Part shown: piece after piece, positions 9,744 to 18,629 of the stretch
Numbering within the stretch: position 1 is the first letter of the stretch
How the letters are laid out: every line of letters starts with the position of its first letter
Assembly: GCA_024707255.1 (NCBI GenBank)
Contig: JANQAC010000002.1
Location: forward strand, 738,001 to 802,000
Source: Asticcacaulis sp.
GTDB lineage: Bacteria > Pseudomonadota > Alphaproteobacteria > Caulobacterales > Caulobacteraceae
Direction of reading: 5' to 3'
DNA: 64,000 nt
Position numbers and translations under genes: made by a program
Notes under the pieces: generated by a model
Told to the model about the DNA's origin: nothing
Databases searched by the model: none
Seen by the model: only the letters and a program-made list of their open reading frames with translations

Positions 9744-11252
9744 ATGGCACCGCTCCTGAAAAATATCGTGATTGCCGGCGGCGGCACGGCCGGATGGATG
9801 ACAGCCGCCGCCTTGTCGAGCCTGCTCGGTCCCGACAAGCTGTCGATCACTCTGATCGAGTCGGAGGAAATCGGCAGCATCGGCGTGGGCGAGGCCACCA
9901 TTCCCGACATCATCAACTTCAATCATCTGCTGGGCATCAACGAAGCCGACTTCATCCGCGAGACCAACGCGACCTTCAAACTCGGCATCGAATTTATCGA
10001 TTGGGGACGAAAGGGGGATCGCTACATCCATCCGTTCAGCGGTCACGGCATCGATATGAACGGTTACGATTTCCACCAGTACTGGCTGCGCAGCCGCGCC
10101 GCCGGTAATCCCCACCCGATCGACGATTACAGTCTGTGCGCCGTCGCCGCCCGGCAGGGAAGGTTTACCCATCCGGATCCCAATCCGCGCACCGTTCTGT
10201 CACATATCCGGTATGCCTATCATTTCGATGCCAGCCTTTATGCCCGATATCTGCGCGGCTATGCCGAAAAACGCGGTGTCCGTCGGGTCGAAGGCAAGAT
10301 ACGGTCGGTCGGCCAGGCCCCCGAAACCGGTCGCATAACGCATCTCGATCTCGAAGACGGCCGATCCGTTCAGGGCGAATTTTTCTTTGACTGCACGGGT
10401 TTCCGCTCTCTGTTGCTGGGCCAGACGCTCGGCGTCGGCCATATCGACTGGAGCCACTGGCTGCCATGCAACTCCGCCCAGGCCGTTCCCTCGGCGCATT
10501 CCGGGCCGCTCACGCCCTATACGCGGGCTACGGCCAAGGCTTCCGGCTGGCAATGGCGCATCCCCACTCAGGCGCGGACGGGTAATGGCCATATCTATTG
10601 CCGGGACTTCATTTCCGATGACGAGGCGACCGCGGTTCTTCTCTTCGGGCTGGACGGTGAGGCCCTGGCGTCGCCGCGGACCATCCGGTTCACGGCCGGT
10701 CACCGCCAGACTTTCTGGGAAAAAAACTGCATTGCCATCGGCCTTTCGGCTGGTTTCCTGGAGCCTCTGGAATCAACCTCGATCTACCTGATCCAGGAGG
10801 GGATCAGCCGGTTTATTTCCCTGTTCCCGGACAGCGCCCTACCGGACGTATTGCGCAACGAATATAACCGGCACATGAAAACCGAGTTCGAGCAGGTCAG
10901 GGATTTCATCATCCTGCACTTCAAGGCCACGGAAAGGGATGACAGCCCTTTCTGGGACTATTGCCGTAATATGACGATCCCTGACAGCCTGGCGCGCAAA
11001 ATCGCCTTGTTCCGCGAGGGCGGGCGCACTTTCCGCTACGAGGACGAACTGTTTTCGCGCCCAAGTTGGGTGGCGGTCTTCCTCGGGCAGAATATCGTCC
11101 CTGACGCCTGCGATCCGGTTATAGCCAGCTTGCCGGCGGATGAGGTCATGGCCAGCGTGGAGTCAATGCGCAGGGCCATGGCGCAGGCGGCAAGTCAGAT
11201 GACGACGCATGACGAAGTCTTGAAGCGCTACCGCAAGGCCGGCGCCGCCTGA
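9744..11252 (+). CDS. Flavin-dependent tryptophan-halogenase-like protein (third of three)
   Basis: The intact 502-residue protein is of the PrnA family. The motifs are GGGTAGWMTAAAL (FAD pyrophosphate binding), VGEATIPDIINFN, TFKLGIEFIDW with Lys79 (the same number as the PrnA catalytic Lys), ASGWQWRIP (WxWxIP signature) and SAGFLEPLESTS, which carries the Glu that assists halogenation. The start codon follows the preceding stop by one base, so translation is probably coupled. With 6731 and 8277 it makes a tandem triplet downstream of a TonB receptor. Xanthomonas and Brevundimonas members of this TonB-linked group are described as indole-type halogenases; the natural substrate is unsettled. 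Confidence 0.93.
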   Translation: MAPLLKNIVIAGGGTAGWMTAAALSSLLGPDKLSITLIESEEIGSIGVGEATIPDIINFNHLLGINEADFIRETNATFKLGIEFIDWGRKGDRYIHPFSGHGIDMNGYDFHQYWLRSRAAGNPHPIDDYSLCAVAARQGRFTHPDPNPRTVLSHIRYAYHFDASLYARYLRGYAEKRGVRRVEGKIRSVGQAPETGRITHLDLEDGRSVQGEFFFDCTGFRSLLLGQTLGVGHIDWSHWLPCNSAQAVPSAHSGPLTPYTRATAKASGWQWRIPTQARTGNGHIYCRDFISDDEATAVLLFGLDGEALASPRTIRFTAGHRQTFWEKNCIAIGLSAGFLEPLESTSIYLIQEGISRFISLFPDSALPDVLRNEYNRHMKTEFEQVRDFIILHFKATERDDSPFWDYCRNMTIPDSLARKIALFREGGRTFRYEDELFSRPSWVAVFLGQNIVPDACDPVIASLPADEVMASVESMRRAMAQAASQMTTHDEVLKRYRKAGAA

Positions 11253-11284
11253 GCAGACGAACAGCCGCCGGCAAGAATGCTGCA

Positions 11285-12064
11285 TCAGCAGCGGATGGCG
11301 CCCAGTTCTTCCGAAATCTGGCGGGTCGTTTCCTGCAGAATTAGCCGTGCTTCCTCACGATCGACCTTTTGTGTGCCGTCTATCAATTGCAGAAAGGGCA
11401 CTGTGAGCGCGGCGAGGGCAACACCATTCCCGCCAAAAACCGGACAGCTCATGTCCGTAACGCCGACCGTGCGGGTGCTTTTCATCATCTCGTAGCCGCG
11501 GGTCCGAATTTTGCGCAGCGTATTTTCCAGCGCGGGATCGATACTGACTTCGCCAACGCGCGGTCCGTCGTTGACAGCATCGAAGGCAAGCAGGACGTGA
11601 CCGGAGCATGTGGCCGGCAAGGCGATCTCGGCGCCAACGCGTGTGGCAAACACGGTAGGACCAGGAGTCTGCTGGCGATATACGATCATTCCGCGGTCAC
11701 CGTTGCGCACGGCGAGGTGGCAGGACTGTTCGATTCGGTAGGAAAGCTCGCGCATGAACGGGGCCGCCGTCTGAACCAGATCGTCGACGGGCGTGGCCTT
11801 GAAGCCCATTTCCAGCAGACGCAAGGTCACGCGAAACCGGTCGCCGGCATGGCGTTTGATCCAGCCTTGTCTTTCCATGACCATGATAACACGAAAGATT
11901 TCGCTGACAGACAGGCCCAGCTTGCCAGCCATTTCGGTGATGGTCAGGCCACCGGGAAATTCGGAAAGGAGCTCCAGAATTGTGAAGCCCTTTTCAAGGG
12001 CGGGCGCGCTGTATACCGGTGACTTGCGGGTTTTTTCATCAGGATCTTGCGAAGAAACGGCCAT
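11285..12064 (-). CDS. IclR family transcriptional regulator
   Basis: The protein has 259 residues. An N-terminal winged helix-turn-helix spans roughly residues 20-75 (APALEKGFTILELLSEF, then LTITEMAGKLGLSVSEIFRV and MERQGWIKR). The IclR effector domain follows (MRELSYRIEQSCHLAVRNGD, GVTDMSCPVFGGNGVALAAL). It is convergent with the halogenase triplet, with only 32 bases between the stops. It is closely similar in design to the regulator at 22456-23260, including the shared APALEKG start of the helix-turn-helix. The pair probably arose by duplication and may sense sugars or sugar acids from hemicellulose. The ligand is unknown. Confidence 0.92.
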   Translation of the reverse strand: MAVSSQDPDEKTRKSPVYSAPALEKGFTILELLSEFPGGLTITEMAGKLGLSVSEIFRVIMVMERQGWIKRHAGDRFRVTLRLLEMGFKATPVDDLVQTAAPFMRELSYRIEQSCHLAVRNGDRGMIVYRQQTPGPTVFATRVGAEIALPATCSGHVLLAFDAVNDGPRVGEVSIDPALENTLRKIRTRGYEMMKSTRTVGVTDMSCPVFGGNGVALAALTVPFLQLIDGTQKVDREEARLILQETTRQISEELGAIRC

Positions 12065-12229
12065 TGGGTAGTCAGGCTTTCAATTCGATGGATTTTGGCG
12101 CGTCATGCGACAAATTATCGCCGACCTTATGGCGCGTCTGCAGGAAAAGATCAAATAAGCCGTGAAACAGCCAGGTTCTTATCACTCGGCTCTTCGCTAC
12201 GGGCGCTGGCCATTTGGGCTTTCGTGGCC

Positions 12230-12418
12230 ACGAGCGGTTTGTTATGTTTGCAGCGCCTCCCCGATTTGTAATGAAAGGCCGACCCGAAAGGGCGACCGAC
12301 GCCGCAGGCGCCCTAAAGGGATAAGTATTGCAAAAACAACGTGCATCAATCTCTTCGAGTGCCTCAATTAAAATCAGTAACCTGAACGAAAATGACGGTG
12401 CAATTGCACCACTTTTTT
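12230..12418 (+). ncRNA. Possible small RNA (weak candidate)
   Basis: A pyrimidine-rich CCTCCCCGA at 12256-12264 is followed by three compact hairpins (12283-12320) and a plus-strand intrinsic terminator (12397-12418). No plus-strand protein gene feeds this terminator. No clear promoter was found, so the 5' end is only approximate. The hairpins could instead be a dispersed palindromic element, and the terminator could serve the minus-strand GH5 transcript. Confidence 0.25.
12397..12418 (+). terminator. Palindrome GGTGCAATTGCACC followed by T6
   Basis: The 14-base perfect palindrome at 12397-12410 is followed by AC and six T. This is an intrinsic terminator on the plus strand. On the minus strand it is followed by TCATTTT, so weak bidirectional action for the GH5 transcript is possible. 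Confidence 0.55.
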
Positions 12419-12610
12419 CGTTTGTAAACCGCTGTAGCGGCGTCTCAAATTTGCAGCATTATTGCCGATTTTGAAAATTATTATGTTTTATCAATCGAAT
12501 AATGGCGAAAAAATAGTTTGGGCCTCGCAGGCTAGGGAAGGGTCGACAAGCGCTGCCGCATGATTATTGGTTTCCTGTAATGATCATTATCGGGTGATCA
12601 GCCGAAGCCG

Positions 12611-12638
12611 GCGCTCCGGAGATATCCGGAGCGCTTTT
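12611..12638 (+). terminator. 10-bp perfect stem next to the GH5 stop, T-run on the plus side
   Basis: GCGCTCCGGA (12611-12620) pairs with TCCGGAGCGC (12625-12634) across the loop GATA, with TTTT following on the plus strand. It lies seven bases beyond the GH5 stop codon, which is on the minus strand. On the minus strand no T-run follows. It may still stop the GH5 transcript, or it may block plus-strand transcription from entering GH5. Confidence 0.5.
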
Positions 12639-12644
12639 ACCTGG

Positions 12645-13967
12645 TTAGCAGAAAACCAATTGACGATCGCGACACAGCTTTATTTCTTGCCGGCGGCCGT
12701 GAGGGAGGGCGTCGAGAATATCCGCATCCTTGACGGCGAGGGTGGTTCGATCGATCAGGCTGCCGGTGTCCCAGAGGAACGGCACCACGCCATTAGCCAG
12801 CGCCTGTTGGGTCACGTACTTGTTCCAGTAGGTCACTGAGGCATTGTGTTTCGGCAGGTCGAGCGGCGTGGTTTTGCGCCAGGCGCCATACTCGCCCATG
12901 ATAACGGGGATGCCCTGGTCAACGAAATGCGTTTTCATCGCCAGCATCTGCTGATCGACATAGTCTTCCTCGCCCCAGGTCGCATTGCGGTCGGGCTCGA
13001 TGGTCGAATGGTTATCCTTACCCCAGTAATAGAACATCTTGCCCCAGGACTGATCCTCGCTGATGATGGCGAACTGTGAGGGGGTATAGTAGTGGATTTC
13101 GAACATAAGACGGTTTGCCACAGTATCCGTCGGCATGTTCGTCCACAGCGAAACCGCATATTCCGTACTGGTGCTGGGTGACTGAACGACTATGGTGCGG
13201 TAGGCATTCCGGCCGCCTGTGGAGCGGACCGCGTCGATACAGGCCTGATGATAGGTCATCAGCGCATCCATCTGCGCCACCTTGTCGGCGGCGGGTTCGT
13301 TCGCGCTGGCAAGCACCAGGCGCTCGTCGAAATCGCGCAGATGGGTAGCGATCTGCTCCCAGAAGGCTTTTTGCTTGGCCGAGACGGCCGCCTTACTGGC
13401 GTCGTCGATATGGCTCTCCAGCCAGCCGCCATCCCAGTGTATGTTCAGCACGACATAAAGATCGGCATTCATACAGTATTGCACGACCGTCTTCACCCGA
13501 TCGAGCCAGGTGGCAGAAATCTTGGCGGTGGTCTGGTCGGCATACTGGTCCCATGCGCAAGGCAGGCGAATGGCATCGAAGCCCAGTGATTTGTACTTAT
13601 TCACCAGATCCTGGGTAATCATCGGGTTACCCCAGGCGGTTTCACCGCCAATGGCTTCCATCGTATTGCCGATGTTGATGGCCAGTTTGATTTTGCTGGA
13701 AATCTGAGCCGCGGTGCTGGTCATGCCGGTGGAATCCGCGGCCAGCGAGCTCGTATTGTAATCCGGGTAAAGGCCTGCGGATGATGAACTCGAAGAAGAT
13801 GAGGAGGACGAGGAAGACGACGACGACGACGAAGATCCGCCACCCGACGAGCTGCCAGAAGAACCGCCAGACGAGCCAGATGACCCGGAGCCTCCGCCGC
13901 CGCACGCGCTGCATGTGCCGGCGATGGCCACTGTCGACAAAAGAAATGCACGCCTGCCAAGTATCAT
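12645..13967 (-). CDS. Secreted GH5 endo-glucanase/xyloglucanase with poly-serine linker
   Basis: It encodes 440 residues. The N-terminus (MILGRRAFLLSTVAIAGTCSAC) combines a twin-Arg-like signal with a Cys that could be lipidated. A Gly/Ser linker with about nineteen serines in a row follows at roughly residues 25-65. The catalytic barrel begins with LAINIGNTMEAIGGETAWGN; the WGNP block is typical of GH5 subfamily 4, which contains many xyloglucanases. The acid/base Glu is in SANEPAAD and the nucleophile Glu in IPVIMGEYGAW. GAGGA precedes the ATG. The last 15 or so residues (HGRRQEIKLCRDRQLVFC) look unnatural. A one-base shift near 12710 would give LTAAGKK and a stop at 12680, so a terminal frame error is likely. 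The promoter holds an inverted repeat at 14038-14073. Confidence 0.9.
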   Translation of the reverse strand: MILGRRAFLLSTVAIAGTCSACGGGGSGSSGSSGGSSGSSSGGGSSSSSSSSSSSSSSSSSSSAGLYPDYNTSSLAADSTGMTSTAAQISSKIKLAINIGNTMEAIGGETAWGNPMITQDLVNKYKSLGFDAIRLPCAWDQYADQTTAKISATWLDRVKTVVQYCMNADLYVVLNIHWDGGWLESHIDDASKAAVSAKQKAFWEQIATHLRDFDERLVLASANEPAADKVAQMDALMTYHQACIDAVRSTGGRNAYRTIVVQSPSTSTEYAVSLWTNMPTDTVANRLMFEIHYYTPSQFAIISEDQSWGKMFYYWGKDNHSTIEPDRNATWGEEDYVDQQMLAMKTHFVDQGIPVIMGEYGAWRKTTPLDLPKHNASVTYWNKYVTQQALANGVVPFLWDTGSLIDRTTLAVKDADILDALPHGRRQEIKLCRDRQLVFC

Positions 13968-14037
13968 TTGGTTTCCTCGATATTTTTGTTGTGCGTTTGA
14001 TCAGAAAGCTGAACGCATGGGGTTACGGTTAATTTGT

Positions 14038-14073
14038 CAGTAAAATATTATTTTGCAAATAAAATATTTACTG
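14038..14073. promoter_or_regulatory. 36-bp imperfect inverted repeat upstream of GH5
   Basis: The arms CAGTAAA (14038-14044) and TTTACTG (14067-14073) are exact, and the two 18-base halves match at 13 positions. On the minus strand the right half leads into TTGCAA with AAATTA 17 bases on, a plausible -35/-10 pair for the GH5 gene. The arms recur as AGTAAA / TTTACT at 30128-30154 upstream of GH39. This is an operator candidate. Confidence 0.45.
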
Positions 14074-14119
14074 TCGCCCACTTCTTTTAAAAGTGATGCC
14101 GTTTTGTCGTACTTTTTGC

Positions 14120-16171
14120 CTATTGCACCAGGTCAACACCATAGGGCCCCAAATGTATCTCCCTGTTCCAGGTCGTATGTGTAACGAGCCCTGTTTTCTG
14201 ACCGGAAATCGGCACGACCTTATCGGTGGTGGTTGTGTTTACATACAGGGTCCGGCCGTTCACCTCACGGGCATAGACCCCTTCGGGTGTTTTAGGCCCG
14301 ACGGCGATTTTCAGGTCGGCATACAGGCTTTCGTATAACGGCGCCATGACCGACGTCTGAGCGGGCGTGGCCACATAGATCGCACGGCCCTTGCCGTAGG
14401 TGTTCACGGTTATGACGGGCGGCGATCCCTCAACATTTGAAAACCGGGCTATGACTTTTGCGGTCGATGGTTCGAGCACTTCGTAGAAATTGATCGTGGT
14501 GCTGAAATCCGTGTCGCCAATCCGGCCGGTCAGCGGCGTGTCGGTGCGATAAAATGCATTTGTTTTCAGGCCGAAGACATCGGAAAGCCTACCCGGCAAG
14601 GGTGTGTCGTGCCATTGACCGGTGCCGTCGGCCTTGTCGGATAAGGCCGTCATCACAACCGTGCCACCATTGGCGACATAGGTGCGGATCGCGTCGGTCG
14701 CTTTTGGGTCCATCAGGTATTCGCCCGCCACGACCACAAGCTTGTATCGGCTCAAATCCTCGTGCGCGACATTGATCACCGCCACGTCGATATTGTCGTT
14801 ATAAAGCGGCGCGAAGGCGTTGTGCTTCTGCGTCAGGTAGGGCGTGGTGTAGTAGGCGCGCACCGTATTGCTGGGACCGTTTGGATTGGAGGCGATGCGG
14901 GCGTCGAACGAGTAGTCGACAGCCACTTCAGGCGAAACCTGCCGGGGGAATCCAAGGGTTTGCATTGTGCGGAATTCCTGGGCGATGGCACCAAATTCAT
15001 CAAGCTTCCAGGAAGGCGTGTCGTCGTGATCGATCAGTCCGAAGAGGGCCTGTTCCTCTCCGCCGAGATGACTGTTGAACGTCCAGGCGAGGACGGCTTG
15101 CCCGCCATTGAGGAGGCCAAAATAGGCCCACATGCGCGACCGGCCCTTGCTGCCGTAAAAACCACCGCCACCGGCCTGAAATTCGTTGAACCAGACGGGG
15201 GTAGTCAGGGCCCCGCGCATCATCGATGTCTCAAAGCCGCCGCTGATGGGGTCGCCGTTGTAATAGCCGTAGGCGCCGTAATTGACATATTGGCGATAGG
15301 TCGAGAGATAGTCGAAGCCCTTGCGATCGGAGCTGTCCCACAAATTGGAAATCGCCGGCTTTTCCGGTGCGTTACGCTGGCGAATGGCCTCCAGATCCTT
15401 GAGGGCGCCGATGGTCACATCCGACCAGTAACGATGCAGGTCCAGGTAGCGTTCTGCCGGCCCCGGACCATCACCATAGGGCAACTGAACCTCATCCCAG
15501 GCACTGATGCGTCTCGACCAGCGCTGTGTCGCCCAGGCCTTGTTGAGGCTGGGCAGGTCTCCGTAACGGGCCTTGAGCCAGGTAATGAAGCGTTGCCTGT
15601 CGGCCTCCGAATACGACATGAAGCCGTTGCCGATTTCGTTATCGAAACCGATGGCTATCACCGTGGGATCGGCGCCGTATCTTTTTGTCAGCGTATCGGC
15701 GAAATCGGTCACAAGGCGCCGGTAATCGGGATCGCTGATATTGTCCATATAGCGTTCGGCTGGGTTGAGCCGTGTGCCATTCTGCGCAACAAGATCGACC
15801 CCCGGATATTTTCGATGCAGCCATAAGGGTGCGGGCAGGCCGGGGATATCGAGGATAACGCGGATGCCATTGGCCTTCATCTCGGCCAGAACGGCGTCAA
15901 ACGCCTTGAAATCGTAGACGCCTTCTTCGGGTTCAAAATAATCCCACGACAGGTCGCCCATGCGCACAATATTGAACCCGGCCTTCTTCATGAGCGCAAT
16001 GTCACGGTGAATTTGCTCAGGACTCCGGTCGACGGGCTGATAGCAGGTGCCGACGAACAATTGTCCAGGGCCGGGCCAGCCGGAATGCTCTGCCGCCGCC
16101 TTCGCTTGAACCGTGCAGGGGATGGCTGTGGCGATCAGTAAGGACGCCATCAGGCTGTTCATGAATTTCAT
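14120..16171 (-). CDS. Secreted GH42-type beta-galactosidase
   Basis: The protein has 683 residues with a Sec signal peptide ending near VQA (residue 23). The N-terminal barrel is of the GH42 type: MKKAGFNIVRMGDLSWDYFE, DIPGLPAPLWLHRKYP, and the acid/base Glu in VIAIGFDNEIGNGF. The nucleophile Glu is in PVWFNEFQAGGGGF. A Rossmann-like trimerisation domain follows (LVVVAGEYLMDPKATDAIRT) and then a small C-terminal beta domain. GGGGAAAAG is a good ribosome-binding site. It probably removes terminal beta-galactose from xyloglucan or pectic galactan side chains in the periplasm. It stands 73 bases downstream of the ABC permease on the same strand. Its promoter carries TTTATATTTGA (minus strand, 16229-16239), a core shared with other promoters here. 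Confidence 0.9.
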   Translation of the reverse strand: MKFMNSLMASLLIATAIPCTVQAKAAAEHSGWPGPGQLFVGTCYQPVDRSPEQIHRDIALMKKAGFNIVRMGDLSWDYFEPEEGVYDFKAFDAVLAEMKANGIRVILDIPGLPAPLWLHRKYPGVDLVAQNGTRLNPAERYMDNISDPDYRRLVTDFADTLTKRYGADPTVIAIGFDNEIGNGFMSYSEADRQRFITWLKARYGDLPSLNKAWATQRWSRRISAWDEVQLPYGDGPGPAERYLDLHRYWSDVTIGALKDLEAIRQRNAPEKPAISNLWDSSDRKGFDYLSTYRQYVNYGAYGYYNGDPISGGFETSMMRGALTTPVWFNEFQAGGGGFYGSKGRSRMWAYFGLLNGGQAVLAWTFNSHLGGEEQALFGLIDHDDTPSWKLDEFGAIAQEFRTMQTLGFPRQVSPEVAVDYSFDARIASNPNGPSNTVRAYYTTPYLTQKHNAFAPLYNDNIDVAVINVAHEDLSRYKLVVVAGEYLMDPKATDAIRTYVANGGTVVMTALSDKADGTGQWHDTPLPGRLSDVFGLKTNAFYRTDTPLTGRIGDTDFSTTINFYEVLEPSTAKVIARFSNVEGSPPVITVNTYGKGRAIYVATPAQTSVMAPLYESLYADLKIAVGPKTPEGVYAREVNGRTLYVNTTTTDKVVPISGQKTGLVTHTTWNREIHLGPYGVDLVQ

Positions 16172-16244
16172 CTTTTCCCCTTTAGTTAAATATATTTGGC
16201 TTATTTGTATTATATATAAAGTTATAATTCAAATATAAATGCGA

Positions 16245-18629
16245 TCATTCCAGATTTCTCAATGGGCTGCTTGACCGGGCGGGTTGCGCCAGCGCCGTAT
16301 GGATCGCCAGGGTGCCGAAGGCGATGAGAAATGTGGAGGCGCTCGCCAGAAAGAAGGCCAGCCAACTGGGGTTCACATGCAGCGCGAAGGTATGCAGCCA
16401 GGTAACGGCGATACCCCATGCGAATGGCCCCGCGATCAGATTGGCGATCAGAAGCGGCCGCAGATAGGGTTTCAGCCGGAGCGCGATCAAATCGGCCTTG
16501 CTGGCGCCGAGCGCATTACGTATGGCAATTTCCTTGCGATCCGTCCTGTAAATGTGGATGGACAGACCGATCAGGCCGAATATGCAAACGGTCACGCCGA
16601 TAACCGACAACAGTCCGAAGACATACCATTGCTGGTACATGTCAGCGTATTCGGCACGGACATATTCCGAATAGAACTGCCTTTCCAGCGGGCCGGCTCT
16701 TGGATAGGCCTGTTTCCAGATACGGTCGATCTGATCCAGAGTCTCTGCCTCGGTGCCTGGCACCAGTTTCACGCTCAGGCGACTAAAGAAGGCCGACTGA
16801 TTATCGAAAATCATCGGCGGTGCGGGTTCGCGGACATCCGCCAGACGTATATTGTCGACTACGCCAATGACATGTGAGACAATATCACCATTGTTACGCG
16901 CCAGGTTTATGTCGTGGCCAATGGCGTCCTGTGGCGCCTTGAAGCCAAGCGCCTGCAGGGCGGCCCGGTTGATCACCACGTCCCGCGCCGGTGTCAGTTC
17001 CGCGTAGGTGGTTGAAAAGGTCCGGCCGGCAAGACGCCGCACGTCGTAAAACTCAAAGAAATGCGGATCGACGGATTGCCGCTGCGCCCGGATAATCTGT
17101 CCATCCGCTCTGCGAAACCAGTCCGGCCAGATGTTGCTTTGTTCGGGAAGGCTTCGTGAGTAGGTGGCTCTTTCAACGCCCTTCAATGTCAGCAGGGGCT
17201 GCCTGAGGCTTAAGTCCGCCGGTACATCGGAAGACGTATTGATCAGCAGGATGCGGCTGGCATCATGGTTCAGCGCATCGCTCGTCGCAAACCGCCATTG
17301 CTGATAGACGGTATAGGAGGTCATCAGCAGCAAAATCAGCAAAGAAAAGCGGGCCACCGTCCACAATGTGCGCGACAATGAGGGACCGCTCGATGACGCG
17401 GGGCGATTTCGGCTGAGGCGGGGGTGGGCGGATGCCAGGGCCAGGGCGGGATACAAGGCGGCCAACATGGCGATTATGAAACCGACCGACAAGCTTCCCC
17501 ATAAAAACCAGGCTTCGGACCAGGGGGACCGGCCTATGCGCATAATCGGGTCAAGTACGGGCAGGAAACGCTCAACGGCGGCGGCGGCCAGTACCAGTGC
17601 CAGCGCGACCAGGATGGCGGCTTCGATCAGAACCTGAAGGCATATCTCGTGCGTCTTCGCCCCCAGGGTTTTGCGGATCGCCATCTCATGACGCCGTTCA
17701 TCGATCTGTATGGCCATCAGTTCACTGAAATTGACCACGGCCAGCACAACAATGAGAACGGCCACGGCGATCATGGCGATAATTGTATCGGGGTGTCCGC
17801 GCGGTGCGATCGGGGCATCGGCCCTCGGCAGGAAGTGAACCCTGGGCAGGGCGACGATTTCAAACGTCATGGGACGCTCGCGTGACGAAATGCCGTGGCG
17901 GGTCGCCAGCGCGCTGAGCGCCGGCACAGAAGCTGTTGCGCCGGGTTTCAGGCGCACGAAGGTCAGGCAGGAGGTCCAGTTCCATTCCGGATGCGTGTCC
18001 AGGATGGAAAGCATACTGTAACCCGCTTCGCTGGAAATGAAGACCTGGCGGTTGAAGCTGGTATTATCGGGAAAATCGGCAAGCACGGCCGTGACGGTAA
18101 CGGGCAGCCAGTCGCTCAACATGACGGTTTGTCCGACGACGTCCTCGCGTCCGAAAAAAGTCCGCGCCATTTTCTGCGTCAATACCATGCTGTCGGGCTT
18201 CTGCAGGGCCTGGCTTAAATCCCCGGAAACGGCTTTGAAGGGCACCAGGTCGAAGAAGTTGGAGTCCGCCCAGTAGAACGGCTGCTGCGTCGTGATGCGC
18301 GGCGTCCGCATCGGCCACTCGGCCGTGACCAGACGCGATGCGGCGTCTATCGAGGAGTTGTCCCTGGCCAGCCATTTGGCCATGCCGGCAGGCGATTGGT
18401 CGCTGCTGACCTGTTCGGGGCCATCGGGTGCATAGAGGGTTCTGAGGAGATAGACGTTGTCCGCATCGGCTATGAAACGATCAAAGCCGAGTTCGCTTCT
18501 GACTTCCAGCGCAACGATGAAGGCTGCGGCAAAGCCAATCGCCAGCCCCAGGACTTTCAGCAGGCTCATGCCCCAGTACCGGCTCAGTATCCGGCCGGGC
18601 TGCCCGAAACCTTGCGCCAGGCGCATCAT
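16245..18629 (-). CDS. ABC transporter permease with two FtsX/MacB modules
   Basis: The 794-residue inner-membrane protein contains a duplicated arrangement. A transmembrane helix is followed by a large periplasmic MacB-type domain (QKMARTFFGREDVVGQTVML) and a three-helix FtsX core (ERRHEMAIRKTLGAKTHEIC), then the same order again (DRKEIAIRNALGASKADLIA). It therefore carries both permease halves in one chain. The start codon ATG at 18629 overlaps the stop of the ATPase gene, so the two are translationally coupled. No MacA-type adaptor gene is next to it. The family exports peptides, lipoproteins or antibiotics or transduces force across the periplasm; the substrate here is unknown. Confidence 0.9.
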   Translation of the reverse strand: MMRLAQGFGQPGRILSRYWGMSLLKVLGLAIGFAAAFIVALEVRSELGFDRFIADADNVYLLRTLYAPDGPEQVSSDQSPAGMAKWLARDNSSIDAASRLVTAEWPMRTPRITTQQPFYWADSNFFDLVPFKAVSGDLSQALQKPDSMVLTQKMARTFFGREDVVGQTVMLSDWLPVTVTAVLADFPDNTSFNRQVFISSEAGYSMLSILDTHPEWNWTSCLTFVRLKPGATASVPALSALATRHGISSRERPMTFEIVALPRVHFLPRADAPIAPRGHPDTIIAMIAVAVLIVVLAVVNFSELMAIQIDERRHEMAIRKTLGAKTHEICLQVLIEAAILVALALVLAAAAVERFLPVLDPIMRIGRSPWSEAWFLWGSLSVGFIIAMLAALYPALALASAHPRLSRNRPASSSGPSLSRTLWTVARFSLLILLLMTSYTVYQQWRFATSDALNHDASRILLINTSSDVPADLSLRQPLLTLKGVERATYSRSLPEQSNIWPDWFRRADGQIIRAQRQSVDPHFFEFYDVRRLAGRTFSTTYAELTPARDVVINRAALQALGFKAPQDAIGHDINLARNNGDIVSHVIGVVDNIRLADVREPAPPMIFDNQSAFFSRLSVKLVPGTEAETLDQIDRIWKQAYPRAGPLERQFYSEYVRAEYADMYQQWYVFGLLSVIGVTVCIFGLIGLSIHIYRTDRKEIAIRNALGASKADLIALRLKPYLRPLLIANLIAGPFAWGIAVTWLHTFALHVNPSWLAFFLASASTFLIAFGTLAIHTALAQPARSSSPLRNLE

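Larger units (their letters stand above)
12065..12644. other. 580-bp gap with structured elements but no protein gene
   Basis: Upstream of the IclR start the region is GC-rich until about 12330 and then turns AT-rich. No credible coding frame is seen. Three short hairpins follow one another: CCCGAAAGGG at 12283-12292, CGCC-GCA-GGCG at 12300-12310 and CCCTAAAGGG at 12311-12320. A terminator-like palindrome with T6 lies at 12397-12418. A second palindrome with T4 on the plus side lies at 12611-12638. The IclR promoter must be near 12065-12150. Confidence 0.5.

Noticed and set aside
12283..12320. A known riboswitch or self-cleaving ribozyme in the hairpin cluster
   Set aside because: The conserved cores of hammerhead, twister, cobalamin, SAM-II and fluoride motifs, as far as I recall them, are not present. 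Only generic short hairpins are seen.
14762..15826. A 354-codon plus-strand frame opposite GH42
   Set aside because: It is a shadow of the GH42 gene, which carries the acid/base and nucleophile motifs.
17368..18276. Plus-strand frames opposite the ABC permease
   Set aside because: They are short, overlapping each other and the permease, and have no motif support.
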